Shown here piece after piece: positions 38,801-50,760 of a stretch of 64,000 bases of DNA. The position numbers were made by a program, and so were the translations under genes. How positions within the stretch are numbered: position 1 is the stretch's first letter; every line of letters starts with the position of its first letter. The stretch comes from Nymphaea colorata (taxonomy: Eukaryota > Streptophyta > Magnoliopsida > Nymphaeales > Nymphaeaceae): positions 8,561,001-8,625,000 of the forward strand of contig NC_045148.1 of the NCBI RefSeq assembly GCF_008831285.2. The letters run 5' to 3'. The notes beneath the pieces were generated by a model. The model saw only the letters and a program-made list of their open reading frames with translations. It did no database searches and had not been told where the DNA came from.

Positions 38801-40339
38801 GGAGGAGGAACAAATAAAAAGAAGAAGAAGAAGAAGAGGAGGAGGAAGAACAGCAGGTCTCATCCAATCCCTTATCTCCTTAAAGTACAAGGCCTACTAT
38901 GGTGCGTAGAGATAGCTGGTGACTCGTGACAACCTTAGGATTCAAAATTAAAACTGACAGCCAACCAGCCCCTACCGGTCTTTGTGCCAACCCCCTCAAC
39001 TAATATGTCAGTTTGGTAATGCGCAGCAAGAGTTGCATTCATGTTTGCCGAAGTCACAAACATTTGAATGAGGGCACTATAACTTGGAAGTTTTAAGGGG
39101 CAGCTAATAAGGAAATGAGTAAAAAGATATGGGATATCAACATGAAAAGGTGGGAGTTCTTGTGTGGACAATTGCCCACACCAGCCCACATGTTTTTCAG
39201 CCACTAACTCCATGCATAAATGGGGCGTTGCGTGAGTTGCATGCAAGAACTAGAGGTGCCCAACACAGGGGCAGAGGGAAGGGGGGCCCACCTAGGCCAT
39301 GGCCCCACCCCAGCCAATGAATTTTTTTTTTTTACATTGAAAAAAAATAATATTTTTTAATTACATAATGTATTTTTTGTATTAGAATTCAATTTGGCCC
39401 TACCCGGATCCAGAGATCGGACTGCCAGCTCGCCCCTCACGAAAATCCTAGCTCCGTCCCTGGCCCAACAACTGAGCCATATAAATATCCGAACGGAGAT
39501 CTAAAAGACCCATGGGTTGGGTCGGGTACCGTTCTAAGAGTGGGAAAGGTATGAGATACATGTGATTCAAATCCAGACACAGGATCCAATTAACGGTCTT
39601 TACTCACTCCGATATCCTGATCTAAGAAGCAAGAAAATGTTGCACCGTTTCAAGTTTAACAAATAACAAAAAATGGTTTTATATTATGGATCCATGTGAA
39701 AACTCTGAGTTCCTTATCCATTTACTGTTTCACGTGACACTTACATATTTTTAAAAAACCTTTTGGATATCATTGGCTTCCATTCATTTAAAAATTTCCC
39801 ATATTTAATTTAATCTACTTATCATTAAACAAGATGTCAAAGGGCAGAATGAAGTTGCCAAATATTCCTTAAGTGGTTGCAATGCACTAAATCTTCATTG
39901 CTCCAATTGCCACATTGCTTCGAGTGGGATATGTTATGAAATTACATTTTTTTTTAAGTTGTTATATTTGTTCTTCAAATATACTCTTTTAGAAAGCAGC
40001 ACTAATATTCCCCCCCATAAAACAAACATAAATTAAACATAATTTATATTGGAATACCTTTTATTTTAAATTTATTGGCATGTTAATATCCATCAGGGAA
40101 ACTAATAAGTTGTCTTCTAAAATGTAAGCAAATGTTAGGAACTATTATTAAAATTCTTAGGAAAAACAAGATGCTAATCTATCCATTCCCATATTCCCTT
40201 TCTCCATACAACAACTTCTGTGATATCCATGTAAAATATGTAGTAATAGTAGACGATGGTCATCTAATGATGACAAGGAGTTAGAAGGGAGACGATGAAG
40301 ATGAAGATGCATTTCATATCAAACACTTTCTTCCATCAA
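35845..40339. other. Spacer upstream of PLAC8: no gene recognised
   Basis: 35845-36100 is probably the PLAC8 leader and promoter. The GC-rich stretch at 36350-36780 has an open frame without recognisable motifs. From 36800 it is AT-rich, with a GAAGAAGAA run at 38760-38850 and a repeat element at 39266-39462. Confidence 0.55.
39266..39462. repeat. CAGGGGCAGAG..CTCCGTCCCTG element
   Basis: Left CAGGGGCAGAGG and right AGCTCCGTCCCTG are inverted relatives (compare CAGGGACGGAGC). GC-rich arms flank an AT-rich core. About 197 bp, with no coding capacity. It probably belongs with the GGCGGAG/CTCCGCC families. Confidence 0.6.
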
Positions 40340-42917
40340 CCTCAATTTGCACTCCACGGAATAATTTCTTTCTGGGAAACCATGATCATCCCCATGTTGA
40401 TACATGAACTGTGTCTTTCTTGCATAATTCAAGGCACATGTACAAATGGATGACTAGTAGCATTAGAAATAGCTTCCAAGCATTCTTCATAGAGTCCTTT
40501 CCAAGCATTTCTTAGCAGTCTTGCTATCAACATGGTGACGAGCAGCTTCTTTTGACACACCTTCTCCTTCATGTAACACTATATCGATTTGGGTGTGTCT
40601 CCTCTCTCATGCTTCATGAATGTAATGAAGTTGACTTAGAAAGAGATACTCTACAAATTAATTTTCACAACAAGACAGCAATTAACACATTAGTGGAGAA
40701 AAGAAAATCTACTCAAAGACAATTTATTTCTACTTTTGAGGATAATTTGTCTCTTCAATCAAAATAATGAAGTTTTAACCAAATTATCATATGCATGTCC
40801 TCCCAATCCCTTAAAGCATGCCACCACTTTTCGTTGGGGAAACTAACTTTTCATAAATCTAGTTACAAAAAATATCACTATTAAGAAAGATGAGTGCATA
40901 TTTACCGCCCTTGTCAAGTACCCTAGGATATTTGGGCCTTTATCCCGCATGAAGTCATAAGCAAATTGATTGGTTGTGTTATAGAGAGCTAAGAAACACA
41001 ATCGCATGTACTGTGGAAGTTTATCAATATTTCCAATTTCCCATCTACAAAATTCATGAATATTCCAGCAGTAAGGAGAAATTAAAAGGGTAATGTTAGA
41101 GAATATGGAGAACATAATTGCGAAGAAACTAAAATTGTTAGGCTTATGCCAATGCAAAAGTCGGTACAGTGTTTCAATGATAAAAGCGCATTAAAGAGCA
41201 AAAAAGTGCCAAAAACTTTTATGTTTTAACGAGAATTTAATTTTTAAGGGCATCTGCATATAAGCAAGCCTCTTAAGACCAATTAGTTACTTGTTGGCCT
41301 TGTGCAGTTTTCTTTAATGAACATAAGATTCTTAACATTAATGGCTTAATTTATATTTTTTCTCACCTCTCTCTCAAAAGCCAATAGAAAAAAGAAGATA
41401 TACATGAACTTCAATGGTCATGCAAGGGCAACCAAATACCTGTAGCATGCCACAAAGCACACATCTCACAAAGCAACTCGAACGATCTTTCTAAATTCAG
41501 GGTGCAGATGATCTACCTGCCAACGGCCTCTGTGAACAGTTCTAGCTCATCAATTGTACCATGCACATCATAAACATCATCGATAGTCGTGATGAGGCAA
41601 TTGAGTTTTGTAAGACCCTTTCTACAGATGGAGAAAAGAGGATTGAAGTTGACTCCTATGGTCCACACGTAGTTCTCCATCAATCTGTCCCTAGAAAATT
41701 TCAAGTTCTCTGCCAACTCAAGGCCCCTCCACCACCTGGAGAAGATCAATTGTAACAAAAGATTGAATCATTAATGTTTCCAATTATATAATTTATTTTT
41801 GATATACGTAAACAAAATAAATGCATCTACTGTTACCAAGTACCTTAACATCTCCTTTATTTCGGCTTGGTACAAAGACTGCACATTATTGAAATCCATC
41901 TTTGCTAGTTTGAGTATGAGTAAATCAGACTGGTGTCTAGGCATGATTTCATAAACATCTATATAGCTCCTTGCTTCTGACCTAAGCATCCTTCTAGAAA
42001 TAGGGAGTTCCAAGGCATGAGTTATTTGTCTCGCAAGGATGGAATCTATGTTCAGCACCTTGGTACTTTCCTCGAGGTGATGAGTTGAAAAGGTCATGGC
42101 CTCTTCCAATACGTTCTCCCCTTCAAATCCTAGATGTGAAGCTTCATACAAGCTCAACAACCCCTTCACGTCCTCCGAAAGGACATTCTTTAATCTTCCT
42201 TTTTCGTCTTTAAATACGTTAAAAACATCTGCAACAATATACCACCAAGAAAACAAGAACAAGTTACATGATGAACTCAAACTAATGAAAGTTTGTTTCT
42301 AGATTAACCAAGAAATGATACTGGCTATACATTAATTGTTTAATACTCACCAGGGGAGGCATGATAGCCATGTTGTCTCAACAATCTGAATTTAAGAGCC
42401 GCAATATAGAGGTCTTTAGATTCTTTTTTGTCTTCGAAAATGGAGTCCATTATAACTTTGATCTCCTTCTCAAAGTGGTAAGAAACTCCTAACCTTTGGA
42501 GGCTATCCACCAGTTCCATCTGAGCCACTGGCTCATTGCTAGCTTCCACCAGTTGCCTCACAACTTCTTTAATCTCCTCAATATTCTCGCTTCCATGCTT
42601 GTCCTGCATTTACGATCTCTTTTAGTTTCAAATACATGCATGCTGAAATAAGTGATCAATTTGCATTAGTTCTTAACCAAGGACAGCTGCTGATTTAGAA
42701 TCTGCTGAGGTTCCATCAATTTTGTACAAGAACGATTTACCTCTTGTGTGCTTTTTAATGACAGGATGAAATCATCTTTCCATTGGCATGGTGGATAATT
42801 CCCGGAACGTCTTTGAACTGACATTTCAACCTGTTGAGGGCTGATTTGGCTTCTCCAAGAGGTCACAACCATGCTCTTGTTCTCTTTTTCGTAGCTGAAG
42901 CAGTTCCTATGATCCAT
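40340..42917 (-). pseudogene. TPS: Terpene synthase (TPS-b monoterpene type), exons 1-5 intact, 3' end broken
   Basis: The family cyclises prenyl diphosphates, here probably geranyl diphosphate in plastids. Exons: 42917-42741, 42603-42351, 42228-41844, 41735-41517, 41044-40906, giving 391 open codons with GT-AG introns. RRX8W is at residues 36-46 (RRSGNYPPCQW). The metal-binding DDVYD is at 324-328 inside [14 protein letters not shown]. Exon 5 (139 nt) has the family's usual length. The last exon is recognisable at about 40625-40340 (HERGDTPKSI, AARHHVDSK, KTQFMYQHGDDHG), but it has a TAG at 40579-40581 and a frameshift just after. I found no exon 6 between 40626 and 40905, nor a clear NSE/DTE metal motif. 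Family members run 550-600 residues. No obvious transit peptide precedes RRX8W. Family call sure, loss of function likely. Confidence 0.88.
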
Positions 42918-43097
42918 AGTGGTAAAGACACGGCGCTCCTGCTTATAAAAATGTGCAAGAAATCAATATGTTTACTTAAAATTGTTTTCTGCATAAAACC
43001 TCTAAGACCATGCCCCAAGTATGCGCCTCCGGACGGCTTGCTTCAGGACGTAAGTGCACCTAAACAATCTCTATGTTGAAAAAAGATTGTAACATTG

Positions 43098-43146
<49 letters not shown>

Positions 43147-43595
43147 AGAGAGAGAGAGAGAGAGAGAGAGAGGGGGAGGGAAGGCATTGGCCTGCGCCTG
43201 CCAGTGGCCTTCACCCACTAGCAGAGATGATAGACAAGCTGGAAAAGTAACGATTTACTTGATATGATATGCAAGATGGTGGCCGAAGAAGGATCAGAGG
43301 CTTCAACAACTCCTCGCTCGTAATTCTCCGTAGACAGCAATGGCGATAAGGTGGATGGCTCAATTGGGGTCGTAGGGGTTCCCCATTTATAAGATGTAGT
43401 GCTTTTATATATTGCGTCGCAGGACGCCGCGTGCCTACCTAATTTCTTGCATTCAGACAAAATTAAGAGACATGAATATATTATTTAATGGTACATGAAA
43501 TGTGGCAACTGTTGTCTGTAACGTTCATGGTGACGTTAAAGGATGCCCTCCAATGGGTGACCAGATTCAACGCTAAAAACGGCCTTTCTTGTAGT
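42918..43595. other. Upstream region of the terpene synthase
   Basis: Likely promoter and leader of the TPS, interrupted by the microsatellite at 43103-43172. The 80-codon minus-strand frame at 43218-43460 has no recognisable motif, and I do not call it. Confidence 0.5.
43103..43172. repeat. (AT)n(AG)n microsatellite
   Basis: About 20 AT units, then about 14 AG units, lie roughly 190 bases upstream of the TPS start codon. Confidence 0.9.
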
Positions 43596-43596
43596 G
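43570..43596. repeat. CACTA-type terminus (TAGTG end)
   Basis: The sequence ends ..CGGCCTTTCTTGTAGTG. Its reverse complement, CACTACAAGAAAGGCCG, is typical of plant CACTA element starts. Which sequence it belongs to, and the partner end to its left, are not resolved. Confidence 0.5.
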
Positions 43597-44123
43597 GAGG
43601 GAAGTTCTAGACAGATTCGAAACGGTGAAGTTGGTTCACAGTTGAATCATGCATTTAAAATTGGCAAAGGCTCAAAGTTTCTTGATATCTGGCATGGGTG
43701 AAGCCACAAATTTATGACCAAATGATATTAGTAACAATTAAATGAAAAAAAACTGTCTTAAATTGTTAATATAAAAATATGTGTTTTTGTGGCTGCATAA
43801 GGGTAATTGCCCACACCTGCTTCGGCATTCTTAAGCCTTTATATATACTTAGAGAAGCAACTTTCCGTATAGAGCTTATTTTGCTCTCTCTAGAAGATTC
43901 AACGAGGTCCCCGATAGATATTTACTTGTACTAGATCCCATTAATTATCTAAAATGTGGGGGACATTTATTTTCATGCATGTATGCCAATTTGATCACCA
44001 CAGTTATATATGTTTAATTTGTATACAAACAAAACTACAGCCAATTAATTTCAAGGTCTGAATCATAAGATGAGTTGTTTTATACAATACATGTGCATCA
44101 ATTAAGGGGCCATTAATATAAGA

Positions 44124-44470
44124 CACTACAAAAATATTAATATTTAATGGCGCTCATCAAGTGTCACTGAAAGTATTTACTGGGAAAAATAGTGTGCGAC
44201 GAGAAACGCCAATGAAAGTAGAAAGGGTGATTCTCTTCAGCACAATCCTTTGCATATGATACATGCAGACTTTTTATGGCAAAGACAATGCCGCCACTGA
44301 AATCTTTCAGTGACATTCAAAAGTGGCGTTATAGACCTTTCTATAGCTGTCAATGCATGTCACTAAAGTGGCCTTCCCTGGCGTTTCTAAACAACCATGG
44401 TTGGTTTACTATGGCAAAGAAGAAGTGCTGCTGAATCGTTGTCTATGGCAACGAATAAATGCCATTAAAA
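44124..44470 (+). mobile_element. CACTA-type 5' end with subterminal repeats
   Basis: It begins CACTACAAAAATATT and is followed by repeated TGGCG, CGCCA and AGTGGC motifs in both orientations (for example 44290-44330, where CCACTGAAA pairs with TTTCAGTG). This matches the layout of En/Spm (CACTA) subterminal regions. No transposase is seen. The right end is not found, and a 3-bp target duplication cannot be shown. Confidence 0.6.
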
Positions 44471-44667
44471 AGTTAGGAGAGAGAGAGAGTGTGTGTGTAT
44501 ATACATATATATTATAAGAGAGACTCCATTAATTCAAAAGAATTTGCATTTTTATTTCAAATAATATTTTTTACACAATTAGTTGAAAGTAAAAAACGTA
44601 CATAAATTAAACTTCTGCTTTTGCAAAAGAATAAACTGCATTTCTCATTCTCAGACGCATCTCTGCA

Positions 44668-44965
44668 TCGTCTAGTCAATCACTCGTTAAAAGGTCTGAT
44701 AGGCTTCCTCCCCTTCAACCTGGATTTCAAGAAAAAATGGTCCATCCTATTGACATTAAGCACAGGCCTTATCCTCTCTCCAAAAACATGACGAAGCACC
44801 GGTTTTGTTTGAATGAACACTCCTTCAACACCTGAAGGGACTGGTCAGTCATCTCATGGTAAAGGGAGTATCGCCAGCACCTTCTTGGGCAATAATTCCA
44901 TCTGCTGCTACAAATGCTGTCAGGCACTTCATTTGGTACAGTTTGACATGATTCACACATGCATG
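44668..44965 (-). pseudogene. Elongation factor 2 fragment with internal deletions
   Basis: On the minus strand the pieces follow eEF2 order: LTAFVAADGIIAQEGAGD near the G1 region; SLYHEMTDQSL, the switch-side block; then VFGERIRPVLNVNRMDHFFL, the NKMD guanine-recognition region with NKMD reading NRMD; and GEEAYQTF followed by a stop. Two stretches of the normal protein are missing between blocks, and the blocks are in different frames. It is a non-functional fragment. Confidence 0.75.
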
Positions 44966-45013
44966 TGAAAGAAATTTTCATTACAGTAGTAGACAAACAA
45001 GTGAAGATTTTAC

Positions 45014-45140
45014 TGCAAACCTCTGTACTGACCCATAGCTTCACAACAGCAAGACCGTTCTCAGCACTTTTGGCCTCCACATCAGCCGCATTAATGGCCC
45101 TTTGAGCTTCTTCAACAGCAGTACTGTCAGAGCCAATTTG
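45014..45140 (-). pseudogene. ATP-dependent phosphofructokinase fragment
   Basis: The minus strand reads STAVEEAQRAINAADVEAKS, then AENGLAVVKL, and after a one-base loss MGQYRGF. It corresponds to the conserved plant PFK block T-AVEEAQRAINAAHVEA...VKLMGRYSGF. Only about 40 residues remain. It lies just upstream of the eEF2 fragment, in the same orientation. Confidence 0.7.
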
Positions 45141-46043
45141 TTGAATATTCAGATGAGGATGGAAGAGAAGCTTAGGTCATGGTCCATCCGAATTGCTGAT
45201 TCTCATCCCTACAGTAGAAAATTATGATAGCGAAAATTATGGTAGGGATTGTAATGGTTCAAAAGGTCAATTGACGAGTGTCGGTAGAGTAATATATTTA
45301 TAATTGTTTACACTAAGGTGTTTATTACGGTAATGAAATAACAACCAATACAGCTGGAGGATAAGTGATAGAAAACGTTGCAGAGAAATCATCTCGCGAA
45401 ATATGCATGCATGAATAGTTCCGAAACCAATATTAGAGGTTGCTTTCAGCCAATATCTTAGTTGCATGTGGATAAGGTCACCTAATATTGTGGAATTTTT
45501 TGTCAACTTTCCTTCATCTTGTCAACTATTATTGTCGATTGTTTGATTGATACTCGTTGATGGATATTTGAAAGAAAGATGTGACCTACCAATGAAGTGA
45601 CAGGTTGTTGAATGGTTGAAAATTGTTGAAGAGTATTGAGTCTATACATGTAATTTATAGCTAGTTTCTTGTTTTTTATTTTGTACTGGCAGTCTTATTT
45701 TTCCATATTAGCAGTCGTGGCAGAATTATTGTAAATTTGTCTACATATTTTTCTGCAGAGTCCTTAAGAAGCAGATGAAATCCTGATCGTCCTTTTGTTT
45801 GGGCTCACTAGATGTTAGTCGGTGCCTAACTGTATCCTTATGCACATGAGAGCTCATCAATACAGGAGCTAACGTTTTCACTGTGCGGCTGTGTATTTCT
45901 GCCATTTCATACTTCGTTTCTGTGTTACACTTTCGTCGTTTCTAAGAAATATGGTCAATGATGTTAGACCCAAGTGATCTCTCAATTTCCTTATGATCTC
46001 TCCCTCTAATACTTCTAACTATCTTCTCGAAAAAGGAGATAAG

Positions 46044-46563
46044 AAATTCTTTTGTGAGATAGAGTTAGTTGCTTGTGCGCAAGCTGAAGCACGGTAAAGC
46101 TGCATTACCTAGAGACCATAGTTACCCTAAGAACACAAGGGGATGGGTGAGAGTTTTGACTCTCTTCTGGGCAGTAGGATGAAAGACTTCCTCCTCACTC
46201 AAAAACTAGAGGATCTTTTTTGTAGGATAGATGTGTGGGTGGATGATAGGAATAGAAATTACTGTTACTAACGGTTAAAAGCATAACAATGACAGAGATT
46301 GAAGTGAATTCTTTTGAGATACAGGTAGTTGCTTGTGCGTAAGCTGAAGTACGGCAAAGTTGCATCACCAAATCACCAAGAGACCAAAGTTACCCTAAGA
46401 GCACAAGGGATTGGGTGAGAGCTTTGACTCTCTTCTAAAGACTTCCTGCTCACTCAAAAACTAGAGGATCCTTTTTGTAGGATAGATGTGTGGGTGGATG
46501 CTAGGAATAGAAATTACTTTTACTAATTGTCAAAAGTATAACAATGGCAGAGATTGAAGTGAA
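46044..46563. repeat. Two-copy tandem repeat, 260-bp period
   Basis: The two copies share long blocks such as TAGTTGCTTGTGCG at 46067 and 46327, CTCACTCAAAAACTAGAGGAT and GTAGGATAGATGTGTGGGTG. There are small indels between the copies. No coding capacity. Confidence 0.88.
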
Positions 46564-47284
46564 TATTACACATGGCAGCGTCCCCGGAGAACATGCTTAT
46601 GATCTAGTAACCACTAGCATATAAACAAACTGTGGACTCATGACCTTTGAAAAACTTTTGGACAATGATTATCGTGAATAAAGTAAGTAGTAGACAGACT
46701 AAGTTCCAACAATATATCTAATCGACCTAATCAGATCCCACCAGTACTTAAGCCGTGGACTTGGCCCTGAATTTTTGAAACTGAAGTTGGATCCAAATTA
46801 ACATGGATGGGTAAATTCAACTTGTATATCAAATAAAGTTGGACGATACTTAGATGATAGATCCCTGTCTTGGTTTCAGGTTCCATCACCTAAACCGTGT
46901 GCAAAGTCTTGAGTTCGATTATTATTAGGAATGGAAAATCTTGGGATCCAGTAACCACAAATATCGTAACAAACTCTTTTTAAAGCCTGTATTAATCTTG
47001 GGTTCCATGACCCTTTTTCAGGAATATTTGGGTAATAGTTGGCGTGAATAAATTCGTTTATGGAGATGTAAATGGTTCGGACTAAGCTCATATATCTGCC
47101 GTTTACTAAACCTGACCTAATCGGATCTCCCTTAAACTCGACTTCGTCTTGGACCTGAATTTTTGAACTCAATTCTAGATCCAAGCATGATGGGATGTGG
47201 GCTAAACTCAAATTTTGCATGCGATCATGTTGGAATATCTTGCTCACATTAACTCAACCTTGGTTTGGTATATCTTCATCTAAA

Positions 47285-47587
47285 TAGGGCTGTTGTTCAA
47301 CGAGTCCAGCTAATTTGGGCTCAACTCGAACTCGCTCGATAAACTTGATTCGAACCCGACTCGTTTGATAAACGAGTCGAGTTCGAGTTAAGAAATAAAC
47401 TCAACAACCTAAACGAGTCGAGCTCTAGTTAAGTGGGCTCGGCTTTATTAAACTCGGTTAAGCTCGAGGAAGAAGATATATAAAATATGTCTCATAAAAT
47501 TATCGAAAAAAATATATTGCTCAAATGGGTATGCACGTGACTGGTACACCGGAGGTTCAATGTTAAGATATATGCTGCATCTTTCTT

Positions 47588-47642
<55 letters not shown>

Positions 47643-47851
47643 TTTTAATGAAATGTTTGGCTCGGCTCAAACAATTTTTGGCTTAAGCTTAATGGAGCCG
47701 AGTTCGAGTTTTAAGAAGTCGAGCCGAGTCGGGCTCGAGCTAACAAAATCAAACTCGACTCAAACTCAAGCTGTGTTCAAGTTTCTTTCAAGAAACTTGA
47801 CCCGAGTTTGAGCTGGCTTAATTCAGCTCGAACTCACTCAGAACAGCCCTA
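47285..47851. repeat. TIR element with CGAGTCGAG-rich arms and a long poly-A core
   Basis: Ends TAGGGCTGTTGTTCAACGAG and CTCACTCAGAACAGCCCTA are inverted relatives. Arms are full of CGAGTCGAG/CTCGACTC motifs. The centre has a run of 46 A (47595-47640). Confidence 0.65.
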
Positions 47852-48360
47852 CACCTAAACTTTGTACCAAGTCTGAGTTCGGTCATATCCAGTCATTATA
47901 CATTTTGATATAAATTTAGATTTTGGATCATTGGCGTCCCTACTATTTTATCTTATATCAATGGCCCCCTAATTGACGCACATGTATGTGTAAATCGATT
48001 CAGCTTATGATTAATCATGTTGGACCCAGACCCCAGAAAATCTGGGTATTATATAATTAATCCAAGGAGATGGATCCAAGTCCACATCCAACTGTACCCT
48101 AGATTTAGAACCCGGTTTTGCTGGCTGGATAAAATCCGGTTGGGGGCTGGCCTGTTCAAGGCATCGACCGTTTGGGAATTTGTTTCCAATAGCTAGCTGT
48201 TTCATCAAGTTTTGCCTTAGTTCTAGTAGACCTCATATGGATCCAGGGGCTAGGTCAAGGTGTGGGCTTGTGTGGGCAGTTGCCCACGCAGATGGACAAA
48301 ATGGTCATTCTCAGGTTGATATCTCATAGCCATTTTCTTCATTTACATGTTTCTGCTGCT

Positions 48361-48426
48361 CCCGGTCAAAAATTTCTGGCTCCGCTCCTGCCTCCCGGTC
48401 AAAAATTTCTGGCTTCGCTCCTGCCT
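48361..48426. repeat. 33-bp tandem duplication
   Basis: Two copies of a unit starting CCCGGTCAAAAATTTCTGGC differ at one base. The unit is the CTGGCTCCGC end of the local short-repeat family. Confidence 0.9.
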
Positions 48427-49192
48427 GGATCTTGACTCGTTTCTCGCTAAAATTGGTTGACAAACAGCAAAATGCATGGCGAAGTGATGGCATCTTGATC
48501 GGACCAGTTATGAAAACTTCGTGACATCGGAAACTTGAACATGATAGAATCAACTGAGCAGAATCTTCCTAATCGGTTGTCTATGTAAGTGACTCAGATT
48601 CAAGTTAAATCCTTTTAAATGTGCATCCGTTGATCAGCTTGAGTCGATTTTTCAATTATTTCATCCAAATACATTCTAAATAACAGTTCAAGTAAAGTTG
48701 ATCGATGTCTAAAAGCAAATTGGAGAGGTCACCTTGGCATGTAGTCCCCCTTCTTTTCTCTAGATAATGAACTAATTTAAGACCAAATGTTGGCAAATGT
48801 TGTATGGAATGCGTATGCGTTTTTTCTTCTTTAAGATATCTAATCCCACAAAGTTGATAATAATGAATTTCCTTTTGCCTTAATTAAAAAAAAAATGAAA
48901 ATGTGCATGCAAAAAGTTTATCGTGTGGCACTAATTAATGATGTAACCAGACTATATATATATTACGGCTAATTCTTTGAAACGCACGTACATTTTGTAT
49001 AAACTTGATGTTCTTAGTTAGTAATACGTAAATAAGTTGCCTGAAAATATTGTTTGGCATTTACAATTGAGAATATTTTAGGGGAAAACGCTCAAACATG
49101 ATTTCAGGTCCTGTGATATTCTGCACATGCATACCTTTTCAACATGTGGAGGCTTTGTTTGAATCATTTGGATAGTCTATATATGTACCGTT

Positions 49193-49383
49193 GTGGGCGG
49201 AGTCAAGGTAGGGCCTATATGGGTCCTGGCTCCACCTAAACAAAAATTTAAAAAATTATATGTAAATTTTAAAAAATTTCATTTGTTTCATATAAAAGTT
49301 TTGAAAAATGAGATTTTGACTCTAATCAAAATTTAGAAACTTTAATTTGACCCTATCATGAAAAATTTCTAGCTCCGCCCATG
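49193..49383 (+). repeat. GGCGGAG/CTCCGCC short element, copy C
   Basis: It runs from GTGGGCGGAGTCAAGG through an AT-rich core to AAATTTCTAGCTCCGCCC. It has the clearest inverted ends (GGGCGGAG/CTCCGCCC) of the three copies. Confidence 0.75.
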
Positions 49384-50489
49384 CGTAGAATAACTCACAA
49401 CCGAAAAAGATATTAAAGTTGTCTTCTTCCTTCAAACTTTAGTTATGAGGATCTGATCTCATGTGTGAGAGAGAGACTGAGAGTCTCACTGTAAAACACC
49501 CGCCGCTTTGTCTTTATATACATGTATTGTCTATTTACTTATTCTTTTGCGACAAATATTATTGGATGTGACGTAATCGTTGTAGTAAAGTAGATGTAAC
49601 TAGGGTTGCCATAATGATATCGATAAGTCTGGACCTAATTTCCTTTATCTTGTTCGTTTTTTTAGAGACGTCAATGTATCATATCTGAATTGGATATTCC
49701 ACTGACTCGTTTTGAAAAAATAAGATATGAAAAAAAAAAAGAATATCAAATTAAGATATTGGATCAGATTCAGTTTAAAGAAATAACATCCAACCAGATT
49801 TAGATTCGAATAATTTGGATTCGAGTCAAATATAGTTTTAAATAAATATCTTGTAGATAATGCTCATATATTTTGAAAAATGGTCAGAACTAGTTCAAAA
49901 TTCAGATTCGGATTCATACATGAATTCAAAAATCAGCTTCAAATTGCATTTGGATTGTGAAATTGGACTTCGAACGTGGATTCAGATATAACCTTTTTTG
50001 TTCATTCATATTTGAATCCAAATTAGAACTTGGATACATAATACTCACGATCGTCATGATGTTAATTTAGTTCCTAGCAATGGCATTCAGTTCCTGCTAG
50101 CGCCCTCCAATATTATCTCATGATTCTCACCAAATCCTTTTTCAAGTGCCCATACATAATGATAGACTCAGTCCGGGTCTGCCTTTTATTAGATTTGACA
50201 CGATCGGCTTTCCCTTATCAAGACTTGGAGTTGGGCCTCAATTTTGAAAACGAATCAGGATCCAAACCCCGGTGGTAAATTCAGACTTTACATGTACTCA
50301 AGTTGGGTCACAGTCATATCTCGGTCTTGGCTTCGGGTTCAGCCTCCTAAACCATGTGTACCCAGACCGACACGTTCGATTATTCAGCACCCCTTAACAT
50401 AAAACGTAATTCATTACTTTCCTTTGTTTCTTCATCTGTACATGTACTAGTCTTTAAATATTGTGATACCAACTACATATTCTCATCAC

Positions 50490-50760
50490 GGCATAGCTAG
50501 GTGGTTGGACTGGCGGTCAGGTAAGAGCCTGGTTGTCAGTTTGATTCTCTTGTGAGGCGCTTTCTCTATATTACAAAAGGTGGCAGATACTACTTTGATA
50601 GGTCGGTGAGAGTCCAATCGTCAATTCAATTATTGTAGGTGTTATTTCTTTAAATTGCAAAAAGTAATAAAAAGGGAACAATAGTAAGTTCATCTAGATC
50701 CTAATACAGTTTTGCACTCCGAAGAGAGGGGCTTCTGCCTCTCATCTGGGTTTGGGGTTC
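50490..50760 (+). repeat. Possible tRNA-derived SINE
   Basis: TAGCTAGGTGGTTGGA resembles a pol III A box and GTCAGTTTGATTCTC resembles a B box about 40 bases later. Similar but weaker pieces follow at 50600. No cloverleaf was convincingly formed, so this is not called a tRNA. Confidence 0.3.

Noticed and set aside
43218-43460. 80-codon minus-strand frame upstream of the TPS, considered as a transit-peptide exon
   Set aside because: No plastid-targeting character and no splice site found that links it to the TPS frame; the TPS frame already has its own ATG.
50490-50565. Candidate tRNA gene
   Set aside because: A- and B-box-like motifs are present, but acceptor and anticodon stems do not pair convincingly; kept only as a possible SINE.
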